Shown: positions 28,045 to 37,862, numbered from the stretch's first letter. The stretch is 64,000 nt of DNA from Mycobacterium sp. IS-1496 (GCF_001499995.1 NZ_LQIU01000006.1:47443-111442), one strand, 5' to 3'. Numbers and translations: made by a program. Notes: generated by a model not told the origin, from the sequence alone.

Positions 28045-30327
28045 GTGCTGTCACGAATTGCCAGGTCGGCGATCGCCTCGCCGAAACGGATATTGGCCAT
28101 CGCCGCCCTGGTGGTGGTGGCGGCCGCCGTCTTCGGTCTGCCGGTGAGTCGCAGTCTGTCCGCAGGCGGATTCCAGGACCCCACCTCGGAGTCGGCGCGC
28201 GCCACCCAGACGCTCGTCGACACCTTCGACCAGGGCGACATGGACCTGATCATCAGCGTGACGTCCGACGACGGCGCCCGAGGTCCGGCGGCCACCGCCG
28301 TCGGCACCGGCATCGCCGCCGAACTCGAAGCCTCCCCGCACGTCGCGGGGGTGACTTCGACCTGGACCGCGCCGCGGGAGGCGGTTCCGGCCCTGCTCAG
28401 CCAGGACCGCAGGACCGGCCTCATCATCGCGGGGATCACCGGCGGAGAGAGCGGTGCGCAGAAGCACGCCAAGGAGCTCGCCGACCGGCTCGTGTACGAC
28501 CGCGACGGCGTGACGGTCCGCGCCGGCGGTGAGGCGATGACCTACGTCGAGATCAACCGGCAGACCGAGAAAGACCTGCTGACCATGGAGCTGATCGCGA
28601 TCCCGCTCAGCTTCGCGGTGCTGGTGTGGGTCTTCGGCGGGCTGCTGGCCGCGGCGCTGCCGGTGGTGGTCGGGTTGATCGCGATCGTCGGGACGATGGC
28701 CGTGCTGCGGCTGCTCACGATGGTGACCGATGTGTCGATCTTCGCGCTGAACCTGTCGATCGCGATGGGTCTCGCCCTGGCGATCGACTACACCCTGCTG
28801 ATCGTGAGCAGGTTCCGCGACGAGCTGGCCGACGGCGTCGACCGCGAGCGCGCGCTCATCCGGACCATGGCCACCGCCGGCCGCACCGTGCTGTTCTCGG
28901 CGCTGACCGTGGCGCTGTCGATGGCGACGATGGTGCTGTTCCCGATGTACTTCCTCAAATCGTTCGCCTACGCCGGCCTCGCGGTCGTGGGGTTCGCCGC
29001 GACGGCCGCGATCGTGGTCGCCCCGGCCGCGATCGTCCTGCTCGGGGAACGCCTCGACGCCTTCGACGTGCGCCGGCTGCTGCGACGCCTGCGCGGCAGA
29101 CCCGAACCCACGCCCAAGGCCGTCGAGCAGACGTTCTGGTACCGGTCGACGAAGTACGTCCAGCGCCGGTCCATCCCGATCGGCGTGGCGATCGTGGCGC
29201 TGCTGCTGCTGCTCGGCGCACCGTTCCTCGGCATCAAATGGGGTTTCCCCGACGACCGCGTGCTGCCGCAATCGTCGTCGGCGCGCCAGGTCGGCGACCA
29301 ACTGCGCAACGACTTCGCCGTCGACACCGCCACCGACGTCACCGTCGTCGTCCCGGACACCGGTGGTCTGACGCCCGCGGACATCGACGGTTACGCCGCG
29401 GACCTCTCCCGTGTCCCCGACGTGCTCAGCGTCGCCGCCCCGGGTGGCACCTATGTCACCGGGGCCCGGGTCGGCCCGCCCTCGGCGGCCAGCGGGCTCA
29501 GCGCCGGAAGCGCCTACCTCACCGTCGCCACGAACACCGAACTGTTCTCCGACGAGTCGGAACGACAACTCGACGCCCTGCACGCCGTCGCGACTCCCGG
29601 CGGACAGGACGTGCAGTTCACCGGCACCGCGCAGACGAACCGCGACAGTTCGGAGTCGATCACCTCCCGGCTGCCGCTGGTGCTCGGCATCATCGCGGGG
29701 ATCAGCTTCGTGCTGCTGTTCCTGCTGACCGGCAGCGTGGTGCTTCCGCTGAAGGCGCTGCTGCTCAATGTGTTGTCGCTGTCGGCCGCGTTCGGCGCGC
29801 TGGTGTGGATCTTCCAGGAGGGCCACCTCGGGGCGCTCGGGACCACACCGACGGGGACGTTGGTCGCCAACATGCCGGTGCTGCTGTTCTGCATCGCTTT
29901 CGGTCTGTCGATGGACTACGAGGTCTTCCTGATGTCGCGGATCAGGGAGTTCTGGCTGAGGTCCGGCCGCCCCCGTGCCGACGGGACCGTACCCGCCCCC
30001 CGCGTCCGCAACGACGAGAGCGTCGCGCTGGGCCTGGCCCGGACCGGGCGCGTGGTCACCGCCGCGGCGTTGCTGATGACGATCTCGTTCGCCGCGCTGA
30101 TCGCCGCGCAGGTGTCGTTCATGCGGATGTTCGGGGTCGGGTTCACGCTGGCTGTGCTCGCCGACGCGACCCTGATCCGGATGCTGCTCGTGCCGGCCTT
30201 CATGCACCTGATGGGGCGCTGGAACTGGTGGGCACCCAGGCCGCTGGCCCGCCTCCACGAACGCTTCGGCATCAGCGAATCGGAGGAGATCGAGCACCCC
30301 GAACCGGTGGCGGCGCGGCCTGCCTGA
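28045..30327 (+). CDS. mmpL13: MMPL-family RND transporter (MmpL13-like)
   Basis: A 760-residue RND-superfamily transporter with two repeats, each with a periplasmic loop and a five-helix block. The proton-relay Asp-Tyr pairs are visible in LALAIDYTLLIVSRFRDE and GLSMDYEVFLMSRIREFW. MmpL proteins export envelope lipids or siderophores or mediate lipid uptake. Its place after mcr/SDR matches M. tuberculosis Rv1145-Rv1146, annotated there as two genes (mmpL13a, mmpL13b); here it is one intact frame. GTG 28045 has AGAGG 9 nt upstream; TTG 28024 is the longer alternative. Confidence 0.85.
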   Translation: MLSRIARSAIASPKRILAIAALVVVAAAVFGLPVSRSLSAGGFQDPTSESARATQTLVDTFDQGDMDLIISVTSDDGARGPAATAVGTGIAAELEASPHVAGVTSTWTAPREAVPALLSQDRRTGLIIAGITGGESGAQKHAKELADRLVYDRDGVTVRAGGEAMTYVEINRQTEKDLLTMELIAIPLSFAVLVWVFGGLLAAALPVVVGLIAIVGTMAVLRLLTMVTDVSIFALNLSIAMGLALAIDYTLLIVSRFRDELADGVDRERALIRTMATAGRTVLFSALTVALSMATMVLFPMYFLKSFAYAGLAVVGFAATAAIVVAPAAIVLLGERLDAFDVRRLLRRLRGRPEPTPKAVEQTFWYRSTKYVQRRSIPIGVAIVALLLLLGAPFLGIKWGFPDDRVLPQSSSARQVGDQLRNDFAVDTATDVTVVVPDTGGLTPADIDGYAADLSRVPDVLSVAAPGGTYVTGARVGPPSAASGLSAGSAYLTVATNTELFSDESERQLDALHAVATPGGQDVQFTGTAQTNRDSSESITSRLPLVLGIIAGISFVLLFLLTGSVVLPLKALLLNVLSLSAAFGALVWIFQEGHLGALGTTPTGTLVANMPVLLFCIAFGLSMDYEVFLMSRIREFWLRSGRPRADGTVPAPRVRNDESVALGLARTGRVVTAAALLMTISFAALIAAQVSFMRMFGVGFTLAVLADATLIRMLLVPAFMHLMGRWNWWAPRPLARLHERFGISESEEIEHPEPVAARPA

Positions 30328-30334
30328 GTAGAGG

Positions 30335-30976
30335 ATGGGACCGGTGAGCGCCGACGTCGACAACCCGTTCTTCGCCCGCCTGTGGACGGCCATGTCCGGT
30401 CACGAGACCGAACAGATGCGGCGGATGCGCCGCGACAACCTCGCCGGACTCGCCGGCCGGGTGCTGGAGGTCGGCGCGGGCACCGGAACCAACTTCGCGC
30501 ACTATCCACCGTCGGTCACCGAGGTGGTCGCCATCGAACCGGAGCGCCGGCTGGCCGCGCACGCCCGCGATGCCGCGGCGCATGCGCCCGTCCCGGTGAC
30601 CGTGACCATGGACAGCATCGAGGACTTCAGTCCCGGGGAGCCGTTCGACGCCGTCGTCTGCTCGCTGGTGCTGTGCTCGGTCGACGACCCGGACGGCGTT
30701 CTGCGGCAACTGTTCTCACTGGTGCGGCCCGGCGGCGAACTGCGTTACCTCGAGCACATCGCCGGGACGGGCGCGCGGGCCGGACTGCAGAAGTTCGCCG
30801 ATGCGACGGTGTGGCCCAGGATGCTGGGTAACTGCCACACCCATCGCCACACCGAAACGGCGATCACCACGGCGGGCTTCCAGGTCGAGGACGCCCGCCG
30901 GGAACGGATGTTCCCGTCCTGGGTGCCACTGCCCGTGTCGGAGGTCGCGCTGGGCCGGGCGGTGCGGCCCGCCTGA
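30335..30976 (+). CDS. Class I SAM-dependent methyltransferase
   Basis: A 213-residue methyltransferase, orthologous by position to Rv1147. [16 protein letters not shown] is motif [11 protein letters not shown] holds the ribose-binding acid, [14 protein letters not shown] is motif II/III and [17 protein letters not shown] ([12 protein letters not shown]) follows. This is the METTL7/UbiE-like small-molecule or lipid group. It starts 7 bp after the MmpL gene, so substrate and transporter may be linked. ATG 30335 or GTG 30344 could be the start. Confidence 0.85.
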   Translation: MGPVSADVDNPFFARLWTAMSGHETEQMRRMRRDNLAGLAGRVLEVGAGTGTNFAHYPPSVTEVVAIEPERRLAAHARDAAAHAPVPVTVTMDSIEDFSPGEPFDAVVCSLVLCSVDDPDGVLRQLFSLVRPGGELRYLEHIAGTGARAGLQKFADATVWPRMLGNCHTHRHTETAITTAGFQVEDARRERMFPSWVPLPVSEVALGRAVRPA

Positions 30977-30987
30977 GCGGCCGCCGG

Positions 30988-31701
30988 CTACGGCAGGAGT
31001 TCGGGGAGGCGTTGCAGCAGGGTCGGCAACGCACCCGCGGCGGTCTCCCGCAGCGACACCGTCGCGCTGTCCGTCAGCGGGGTGCGCTCCGGGTTGATCT
31101 CGACGACCGCCGTCCCGCGGGCCAGCGCCATCTCGGGCAGTCCGGCGGCGGGGTAGACGATCGAGGACGTGCCCACGACCACCACGACGTCGGCGGTGAG
31201 CACCGCGTGGACCGAGCGCTGCCAGGCGGCCTCTGGCAGTGCCTCTCCGAACCACACCACATTGGGGCGTATCAGCCCACCGCACGGGCACTGCGGCGGG
31301 TCGACCGCCTCGACGGGTTCGGGCATGGTCGGCAGCGTGCCCTCGAAGCGCGAGCCGCAGGCGTCGCACTGGAACTCGAACAGGCTGCCGTGCAGGTGGT
31401 AGACGTTCCGGCTGCCCGCCCGCTCGTGCAGGTCGTCGACGTTCTGGGTGACCACGTGCACGTCGGCGTGGTCCTGCCACGCCGCGACGGCGCGGTGGCC
31501 GTTGTTCGGTTGGACCGCATCCATCATGTAGTGGCGCCACAGGTACCAGGCCCAGACCTTCTCGGGGTTCGCCCGCCACCCCTCGGCGCTGGAGATCTCG
31601 TACGGATCGACCTTGGCCCACAGCCCCGTCTCGACATCACGGAAGGTCGGCACCCCGCTCTCCGCGGAGATGCCGGCCCCACTGACCACCGTCACCTGCA
31701 C
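30988..31701 (-). CDS. cobB: Sirtuin, NAD-dependent protein deacylase
   Basis: A 237-residue class III sirtuin equivalent to Rv1151c. [14 protein letters not shown] and [12 protein letters not shown] bind NAD, HLHG contains the catalytic His, and CDAC with CPC supply the zinc cysteines. In WYLWRHYMM the Tyr-x-x-Arg spacing is that of SIRT5/CobB enzymes that remove succinyl and malonyl groups as well as acetyl. It would reverse lysine acylation, for example of acyl-CoA synthetases. GTG 31701 is divergent from the GntR gene, with 36 bp between starts. Confidence 0.92.
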   Translation of the reverse strand: MQVTVVSGAGISAESGVPTFRDVETGLWAKVDPYEISSAEGWRANPEKVWAWYLWRHYMMDAVQPNNGHRAVAAWQDHADVHVVTQNVDDLHERAGSRNVYHLHGSLFEFQCDACGSRFEGTLPTMPEPVEAVDPPQCPCGGLIRPNVVWFGEALPEAAWQRSVHAVLTADVVVVVGTSSIVYPAAGLPEMALARGTAVVEINPERTPLTDSATVSLRETAAGALPTLLQRLPELLP

Positions 31702-31725
31702 ATGTCCAACTTAACCGGTGTGCGG

Positions 31726-31731
31726 GATACT
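31726..31731 (+). promoter_or_regulatory. Leaderless-type -10 of the GntR gene
   Basis: GATACT lies 6 nt before GTG 31738. With only 36 bp between the divergent sirtuin and GntR starts, both transcripts probably lack leaders. Confidence 0.4.
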
Positions 31732-31737
31732 GGGCAC

Positions 31738-32103
31738 GTGGCCGGTTTGGGGGAGTGGTTGTCGGTCGACGCGAGAGCGGCCCGGCCCCTGTTCGACCAG
31801 TTGCGGACCCAGATCATCGACGCCGTCCGCGACGGCAGACTCCTGCCCGGAACCCGGCTGCCGACGGTGCGCGAACTCGCCTGGCAGATGGGGCTCGCGG
31901 TCAACACGGTGGCGCGGGCGTACCGCGAACTGGAGAGCGCGGGTGTCCTGGAGACCCGCGGACGGTTCGGCACCTTCGTCTCGCGCGTGGACCCCGCCGA
32001 CACGGCGATGGCGACCGCCGCGCAGAGCTTCGTCGACACGGCCAGGGCGCTCGGCGTCGAGAAGTCCGAGGCGCTGCGCTACGTCGAGTCGGCGTTCGAC
32101 TGA
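31738..32103 (+). CDS. GntR-family regulator, YtrA type
   Basis: A 121-residue short GntR protein, equal in length to Rv1152. The winged helix ([66 protein letters not shown] region) is complete. It is followed only by a short helical dimerisation tail, as in the YtrA subfamily, which often lacks a ligand domain. It may control its own promoter and the divergent sirtuin gene. Confidence 0.88.
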   Translation: MAGLGEWLSVDARAARPLFDQLRTQIIDAVRDGRLLPGTRLPTVRELAWQMGLAVNTVARAYRELESAGVLETRGRFGTFVSRVDPADTAMATAAQSFVDTARALGVEKSEALRYVESAFD

Positions 32104-32113
32104 GGCGGCGCAC

Positions 32114-32950
32114 TCAGCCGAATTCGAGCAGCGTCCAGACCGGGCGTACGGCGTCGAACGCCGGGATCCGCTGGACCGTCCACAGCAGCGCGTTGAGCAC
32201 CCGTCCGCGGCCCTCGGGCAGTGGCACGTCGTGCACGGCGCGAATGCCGGGCACGGTGTCCACCAGCGCGGCGGCCTCACCGGGGCTGAGGCTGAACGGC
32301 ATCGGGGGCACCTTGTAGCGCAGCGACGTCCGCATGCCGTGGCGGGCCCACCACGCGAACCACGACGGCGGCAGATCGAACATCATCTGACCGCCCGGGA
32401 ATCGCTGCGCGCACGCCCTGATGAGCGACATCGCCTCCTCGGGCTGCAGGTACATCAGCAGTCCCTCGGCGGTGATGAACACACCCTCGGAGTCGTCGAC
32501 CCGGTCCATCCAGGTGAAGTCCAGCGCCGACTGCGCGCACATCTGGACCCGGTCCGACGGCGGCAGCAGTTTCTGCCGCAACTCGATCATCGGCGGGAGG
32601 TCGACGGTCAGCCAGCGGAAGTCATGGCCGGCGCCGGACGCGTCGAGCCGGTGGAAGCTGGTCTGCAGGCCCTCGGCGAGCGCGACGACGGTGGCTCGCG
32701 GATGGGTGCTCAGATAGCGGCGCGTGTAGTGGTCGAAACCCTTGGCCCGCAACGCCATGTCCTGGCGGCGGCTCGGGCCGAACTTGCCGAAGTCGAAGTC
32801 GATCGACTCGACCAACCGGACCGCCATCGGGTCGTCGATGAGCCCGTCCGGGCGGCGTGCCTCGTTGGCGCGGACCTGCAGGGTGAGCAGCGCCGTCTCC
32901 GAGACCCCGGTCAGCGCGCTGCCGTCCACCTTCGGCGGTGTGTTCGTCAC
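32114..32950 (-). CDS. omt: Leucine carboxyl methyltransferase-fold protein (Omt/Rv1153c type)
   Basis: A 278-residue LCM/PPM1-like SAM-dependent methyltransferase. Key blocks are DDPMAVRLVESIDFDF, TVVALAEGLQTSFHRLD (motif I region), VDLPPMIELRQKLLPPSDRV, VFITAEGLLMYLQPEE and FPGGQMMFDLPP. It is equivalent to M. tuberculosis omt (Rv1153c); the substrate is unknown, possibly a polyketide or small acid hydroxyl or carboxyl. The GTG start overlaps the DUF1697 stop by 4 bp. About half its residues match the second copy at 33483-34307, so one arose by duplication. Confidence 0.85.
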   Translation of the reverse strand: MTNTPPKVDGSALTGVSETALLTLQVRANEARRPDGLIDDPMAVRLVESIDFDFGKFGPSRRQDMALRAKGFDHYTRRYLSTHPRATVVALAEGLQTSFHRLDASGAGHDFRWLTVDLPPMIELRQKLLPPSDRVQMCAQSALDFTWMDRVDDSEGVFITAEGLLMYLQPEEAMSLIRACAQRFPGGQMMFDLPPSWFAWWARHGMRTSLRYKVPPMPFSLSPGEAAALVDTVPGIRAVHDVPLPEGRGRVLNALLWTVQRIPAFDAVRPVWTLLEFG

Positions 32951-33486
32951 TTCGCCGAATCTACCGAACGCAGCACCTTGTCCAGGGTGCGCAGATTGCG
33001 CGTGGTGGTCGAGGACTTGTAGCGCTTCTTGCCCATCGTCTTGCCGATGGCGGTCTCGAGAGTGGCCGATTTCGGCACCTGCCAGTACACGACACCGTCG
33101 CCGCGCTGGATCTTCTCCTCGGCGCCGGCGGTGTCCGCCAGCGCCGCGAGTTCGTCGAGCACCTGCTCGTCGGTGACGAACGTGACGTAGGAATGGTGGC
33201 CCTCGACTTCGCGCTCGAACGGGTACGCCGCCGCGACGGCCGCCACGGTGGCGACGTCGTATGCCAGTACCCAGGCGTCGTAGCCGAACCGCTCGCGCAG
33301 CGCCTGTTCGGCGGTGCGGCGCACCGCCGTCACGTCGGCGTCGCTGTCGAGCAGGACGTTGCCGCTGGCGAGGACGGTCTTCACGGCGGTGAAGCCGGCG
33401 TCTTCGAACGCGGCCGCCACGTCGGCCATCTTGAGGTTGACGCCGCCGACGTTGACCCCCCGCAGGAACGCCACGAAGCGGGTCAT
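32947..33486 (-). CDS. DUF1697 family protein
   Basis: A 179-residue protein of the DUF1697 family. The diagnostic start RFVAFLRGVNVGGVNLKMADV is followed by GFTAVKTVLASGNVLLDSD and a C-terminal KSATLETAIGKTMGKKRYKSSTTRNLRTL-like basic block (here GKTMGKKRYKSSTTTRNLRT). Function unknown; the fold resembles nucleic-acid- or protein-binding ferredoxin-like units. It sits between two paralogous methyltransferase genes and overlaps each by 4 bp, so the three are translated as a unit. Confidence 0.88.
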   Translation of the reverse strand: MTRFVAFLRGVNVGGVNLKMADVAAAFEDAGFTAVKTVLASGNVLLDSDADVTAVRRTAEQALRERFGYDAWVLAYDVATVAAVAAAYPFEREVEGHHSYVTFVTDEQVLDELAALADTAGAEEKIQRGDGVVYWQVPKSATLETAIGKTMGKKRYKSSTTTRNLRTLDKVLRSVDSAK

Positions 33487-34307
33487 GACGCGAACTCCAG
33501 CACAGTGATGCTCGGCCGGCCACGGCGGTGCACGGGCACCCGGTCCAGCGGCGGCCAGAACAGCGCGTTGAACAGCCCGCGCCCGCGCGGCATGGGGATG
33601 TCGTGGGCGGCCGCGACGCCGGGGATCCGGCCGGGCAGGGCGAGGGCCTCGTCGGCGGTGAGGGCGAACGGCATCGGTGGCGTCACATACCGGTCGGACA
33701 GTTTGAGGCCCTTGTGGGTGCGCCGACTCAGCCAGTGCGGGATCGAGTCGAACATCATCCGGCCGCCGGGGAAGCGCGCGGCGCATTCGGCGATCAGCGA
33801 CGTCACCTGCTCGGGCTCGAGGTACATCAGGAGCCCCTCGGCGGTGATGAACACCCCGTGCGCGGCGTCGACCCGGTCCGTCCACGTGAGGTCCAGCGCG
33901 GACTGCGCCAGCGCGACGATGCGGTCGTCGGCCGGCAGCAGCCGTTCGCGCAGCGCCATCACCGGTGGGAGATCGATTGAGTACCAGGTCAACTCGTCGG
34001 CCACCCCCATCCGGTCCAGCCGCCACAGGCTGGTCTGCAACCCTTCGGCGAGCGCGACCACCGACGCCTTCGGGTGTGCGGTGAGGTAGTCGGCGGTGGC
34101 CGTGTCGAAGGCGCGCGCCCGCAGCGCGTGCGACTGGTTCGGCTTGCCGAACTTGAGGTAGTCGTAGTCGATCGCGTCGAGCAGTGTGACGGCCCACGGG
34201 TCGCGGATCGTCCCGTCGGAGCGCTTGGCCTCCGTGGCCCGGTTGTGCAGCGTCCACAGCGTGGTCGCCGAGACGCCCTCCAGAATGCTGCCGTCGATAG
34301 CCGCCAT
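33483..34307 (-). CDS. Leucine carboxyl methyltransferase-fold protein, second copy
   Basis: A 274-residue paralogue of the downstream Omt-like protein. It has the same blocks in the same order: RDPWAVTLLDAIDYDY, SVVALAEGLQTSLWRLD, IDLPPVMALRERLLPADDRI, VFITAEGLLMYLEPEQ, FPGGRMMFDSIPHW and the C-terminal LFNALFWPPL. It is first gene of the three-gene unit; its ATG (34307) is 29 bp from the divergent Rv1155-like gene. Substrate unknown. Confidence 0.85.
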   Translation of the reverse strand: MAAIDGSILEGVSATTLWTLHNRATEAKRSDGTIRDPWAVTLLDAIDYDYLKFGKPNQSHALRARAFDTATADYLTAHPKASVVALAEGLQTSLWRLDRMGVADELTWYSIDLPPVMALRERLLPADDRIVALAQSALDLTWTDRVDAAHGVFITAEGLLMYLEPEQVTSLIAECAARFPGGRMMFDSIPHWLSRRTHKGLKLSDRYVTPPMPFALTADEALALPGRIPGVAAAHDIPMPRGRGLFNALFWPPLDRVPVHRRGRPSITVLEFAS

Positions 34308-34324
34308 GTGCCGAGTATGGAACG

Positions 34325-34780
<456 letters not shown>

Positions 34781-34823
34781 ACGCGCCGCGATAAACGAGA
34801 CGACGGCGGGCACGCGCACGCGT

Positions 34824-34829
34824 TACGCT
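34824..34829 (+). promoter_or_regulatory. Leaderless-type -10 of the DUF5302 gene
   Basis: TACGCT lies 6 nt before ATG 34836 with no ribosome binding site between. Confidence 0.4.
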
Positions 34830-34835
34830 GCCGGC

Positions 34836-35003
34836 ATGGCTGAGCAACCGGAAGACGACACCAGGCGCAAGTTCCGGGAGGCCCTCGAGCGTAAGAAGGC
34901 CAACTCGGGCGGTGCCGCCGGGCAGCGCAGCGGCGGACCGAAGCAACCCAAGGCGCACGGCCCGGTCGAGAACCGCCGCGAATTCCGCCGCAAGAGCGGC
35001 TAA
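34836..35003 (+). CDS. Small basic protein, DUF5302 type (55 aa)
   Basis: A 55-residue charged protein: a mixed-charge helix (PEDDTRRKFREALERKKA), a Gly/Ser/Pro linker and a C-terminal ENRREFRRKSG. This pattern is the DUF5302 family of actinobacteria, small, basic and probably unstructured in part. Function unknown. The stop overlaps the converging MFS transporter stop by 4 bp. Confidence 0.75.
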   Translation: MAEQPEDDTRRKFREALERKKANSGGAAGQRSGGPKQPKAHGPVENRREFRRKSG

Positions 35004-36178
35004 CCCACGCGGTTCCGCTCCCGCGACAGGATGGCGGTCAGGCACACCGTGGCGAGAACCGCGACGGCGATCGCGAACCCGACGCCGGCGGTCTGCAACC
35101 CGACTGCCTGCGCGGCCAGGCCTTCACCGATCACGGGCAGCGCGATCGCCACGTAGGCGACGACGAAGTAGGTGGAACTGACCTCGGCGCGCCGTTCGGG
35201 CGGTGTGCGTTCGGCGACGGCGGCCAACCCGCGGCTGAAGCTCATCCCCTGACCGGCGCCGGCGATCACCGCCGCGGCGATGAGAGCGGGCAGCGACGAG
35301 AAGTGCAGCGCCGCAGCGAGAACCGTCATACCGACCACGAGGACCGCGCAGCCGACGGCCACCGCCCGTGGCGGCGGGATCCGGTTGGCCGCGACCTGGG
35401 TGACCGCGGAGGTGGCGAAGATCGAGCAGACGATCGCGCCTGCCACCGCGTGATTCTCGATGCCGACGACCTCGGCGAGGAACGACGGCGCCACCGCGGT
35501 GAACAGCCCGGTGACCGCGAAACCGGCGAAGGCCGCCAGGGCCGCGATCACGAACACCGGCCGCGCCTCGGGCGGAACGGAGAGCCGCTGCCACCCGATG
35601 CGGCCGCTGCGCGGTGAGGTCTCGGGAACGACGAGCACGGCGACACCGGCCAGGACCGCCATCGCGATGTGGACGGTGAACACCAGATCCAAGGGCTGCG
35701 GGGCGTACTGGACGAGCAGGCCGGCCAGTAACGGTCCGGCGCCGAGCCCGCCGATGTTGGCGACCGTCGCCACCGCGGCCGCCCGGGAGCGCCAACGGTC
35801 CGGCGCGGCCTCGATGACCGCCGCAGTCCCCGTCCCGGTGAACAGGCCGGCCGACAGGCCCGACAGCACGCGCCCGGCCAGCAGTGCGGCCACCGAATCG
35901 GCGACCAGGAACACCGCGGCGCCGGCGATGGCGAACCCCACCCCGGCCAGCAGCATGGGCCGTCGGCCGACCGCATCGGACCACCGCCCGAATGCCAGGA
36001 GCGCCACCAGCACGCCACCCGCGTACGCCGCGTAGATCACCGTGGTGGTGAACAACGCGAAGTCCATCCGCTCGGCGTAGAGGGCGTAGAGCGGAGTGGG
36101 CACCGTGGTGCCGAGCATGGTCACCGCGAACGCGTAGGCCAGCAGGGCGAAAGCGAATCGGCTCAGGGGACGCGGCAC
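35000..36178 (-). CDS. Major facilitator superfamily transporter
   Basis: A 392-residue MFS protein with about twelve hydrophobic segments. The loop 2-3 motif GRWSDAVGRRPMLLAGVG (variant of GxxxDrxGRR) and the motif C-like stretch of drug/H+ antiporters near GLSAGLFTGTGTAAVIEAAP support a proton-driven exporter. GTG 36178 gives a normal short cytoplasmic N-terminus; the frame continues to 36262, overlapping the symporter gene, which is less likely. Substrate unknown. Confidence 0.85.
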   Translation of the reverse strand: MPRPLSRFAFALLAYAFAVTMLGTTVPTPLYALYAERMDFALFTTTVIYAAYAGGVLVALLAFGRWSDAVGRRPMLLAGVGFAIAGAAVFLVADSVAALLAGRVLSGLSAGLFTGTGTAAVIEAAPDRWRSRAAAVATVANIGGLGAGPLLAGLLVQYAPQPLDLVFTVHIAMAVLAGVAVLVVPETSPRSGRIGWQRLSVPPEARPVFVIAALAAFAGFAVTGLFTAVAPSFLAEVVGIENHAVAGAIVCSIFATSAVTQVAANRIPPPRAVAVGCAVLVVGMTVLAAALHFSSLPALIAAAVIAGAGQGMSFSRGLAAVAERTPPERRAEVSSTYFVVAYVAIALPVIGEGLAAQAVGLQTAGVGFAIAVAVLATVCLTAILSRERNRVG

Positions 36179-36236
36179 GGCATCCGACGGTAGGGGACGG
36201 TCGACAACGCCTTCGCGCCGGCTCAGTGGGCTGACA

Positions 36237-37862
36237 TCAGTGGGCGACGGCCTTCTCCGCACCCACGCCGGTCAGCGAGCGCACCTCCATCTCGGCGGCG
36301 ATCGCCGGGTCCTCGTCGTCCGGCGACGTCAGCGTGCCGACGATGCCGAGGACGAACGCCAGCGGGATCGACACGATCCCGGGGTTGGCCAACGGGAACC
36401 ACGCGAAGTCGACACTCTTGATCATCGAGGTCGCGGTGCCGGAGACCGCGGGTGAGAACACGATCAGCACGACCGTCGAGATCAGCCCGCCGTACATGCT
36501 CCACAGCGCACCGCGGGTGTTGAAGCGCCGCCAGTACAGCGAGTAGAGGATGGTCGGCAGGTTCGCCGCTGCCGCCACCGCGAATGCGAGCGCCACCAGG
36601 AACGCGACGTTCTGTTCGCGGGCCAGGATGCCGAGCCCGATGGCGAGCGTCCCCAGCACCACCGCGGTGATCCGGGAGATCTTGACCTGTTCGCTCTCGG
36701 TCACCTGGTGGCTCTTCATGACGCTGGCGTAGATGTCGTGCGCGAAGGACGCCGATGCGGTGATGGTCAGACCGGCGACCACCGCGAGGATGGTCGCGAA
36801 CGCCACGGCCGAGATGATGCCCAGCAGCACGACACCGCCGAGTTCGAATGCCAGTTGAGGCGCAGCGGAATTCACACCGCCGGGGGCGGCCAGGATGCGG
36901 TCGGGACCGACCAGCGCCGCGGCGCCGTAGCCGAGCACCAGGGTGAACAGGTAGAAGGCGCCGATCAGCGCGATCGCCCAGACCACCGACCGGCGCGCCT
37001 CCTTGGCGGTGGGCACCGTGTAGAAACGCATGAGCACGTGCGGCAGGCCCGCGGTGCCGAGGACCAGGGCCAGCGCCAGCGAGATGAAGTTGATCTGCGT
37101 GGTCAGCGAGGCGCCGTACTGCGCGCCGGGCGCCAGCACATCACGCGAGGCGACCTTGGCGTCGGCACTGCCGCTGACCATCGACTGTGCGGCGCCGAGG
37201 ATCTCGGAGAGGTTGAAGCCGAACTTGGCCAGCACCATCACGGTCATGATGCCTGCGCCGCCGATCAGCAGCACCGCCTTGATGATCTGCACCCAGGTGG
37301 TGCCCTTCATCCCGCCGACCAGGACGTAGACGATCATCAGGATGCCGACGACGGCGATCACGATCGACTGCCCGAGGCCGCTCTCGATGTTGAGCAGCAG
37401 CGCGACCAGCACGCCGGCGCCCGCCATCTGGGCAAGCAGGTAGAACAGCGACACGGCCAGGGTGTTGGTGGCCGCGGCGAGACGCACCGGACGTTGTTTG
37501 AGCCGGAAGCTCAGCACGTCGGCCATGGTGAATTTGCCGGTGTTGCGGAGCAATTCGGCGACCAGCAGCAGCGCCACCAGCCAGGCGACCAGGAATCCGA
37601 TCGAGTACAGGAACCCGTCGTAGCCGTAGACGGCGATGGCGCCTGCGATGCCGAGGAAGCTCGCGGCCGACAGGTAGTCACCGCTGATCGCGATGCCGTT
37701 CTGCGGACCGGTGAAAGCGCGGCCCGCGGTGAAGAACTCGGTGGCGGTGGCGTTCTTCTTGCTGGCCTTGATGACGATGAAGAGCGTCACGAGGACGAAC
37801 AGCGCGAAGATCGCCATGTTGGCGACGGGGTTGCCGATGGTCTCGGCGGCGAGCACGGTCAC
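36237..37862 (-). CDS. Sodium/solute symporter (SSS), acetate/monocarboxylate type
   Basis: A 541-residue SSS-family permease with about thirteen helices. The N-terminal block FFTAGRAFTGPQNGIAISGDYLSAASFLGIAGAIA and the later LPHVLMRFYTVPTAKEARRSV are characteristic of ActP/MctC-type acetate and pyruvate permeases. It probably takes up a short-chain monocarboxylate with Na+ or H+. The GTG start overlaps the DUF485 stop by 4 bp, exactly the yjcH-actP arrangement of proteobacteria. Confidence 0.88.
   Translation of the reverse strand: MTVLAAETIGNPVANMAIFALFVLVTLFIVIKASKKNATATEFFTAGRAFTGPQNGIAISGDYLSAASFLGIAGAIAVYGYDGFLYSIGFLVAWLVALLLVAELLRNTGKFTMADVLSFRLKQRPVRLAAATNTLAVSLFYLLAQMAGAGVLVALLLNIESGLGQSIVIAVVGILMIVYVLVGGMKGTTWVQIIKAVLLIGGAGIMTVMVLAKFGFNLSEILGAAQSMVSGSADAKVASRDVLAPGAQYGASLTTQINFISLALALVLGTAGLPHVLMRFYTVPTAKEARRSVVWAIALIGAFYLFTLVLGYGAAALVGPDRILAAPGGVNSAAPQLAFELGGVVLLGIISAVAFATILAVVAGLTITASASFAHDIYASVMKSHQVTESEQVKISRITAVVLGTLAIGLGILAREQNVAFLVALAFAVAAAANLPTILYSLYWRRFNTRGALWSMYGGLISTVVLIVFSPAVSGTATSMIKSVDFAWFPLANPGIVSIPLAFVLGIVGTLTSPDDEDPAIAAEMEVRSLTGVGAEKAVAH

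Noticed and set aside
28051..30393. 780-codon minus-strand frame across the MmpL gene
   Set aside because: Gln/Arg/His-rich shadow without membrane or domain pattern; the plus-strand frame carries the RND motifs.
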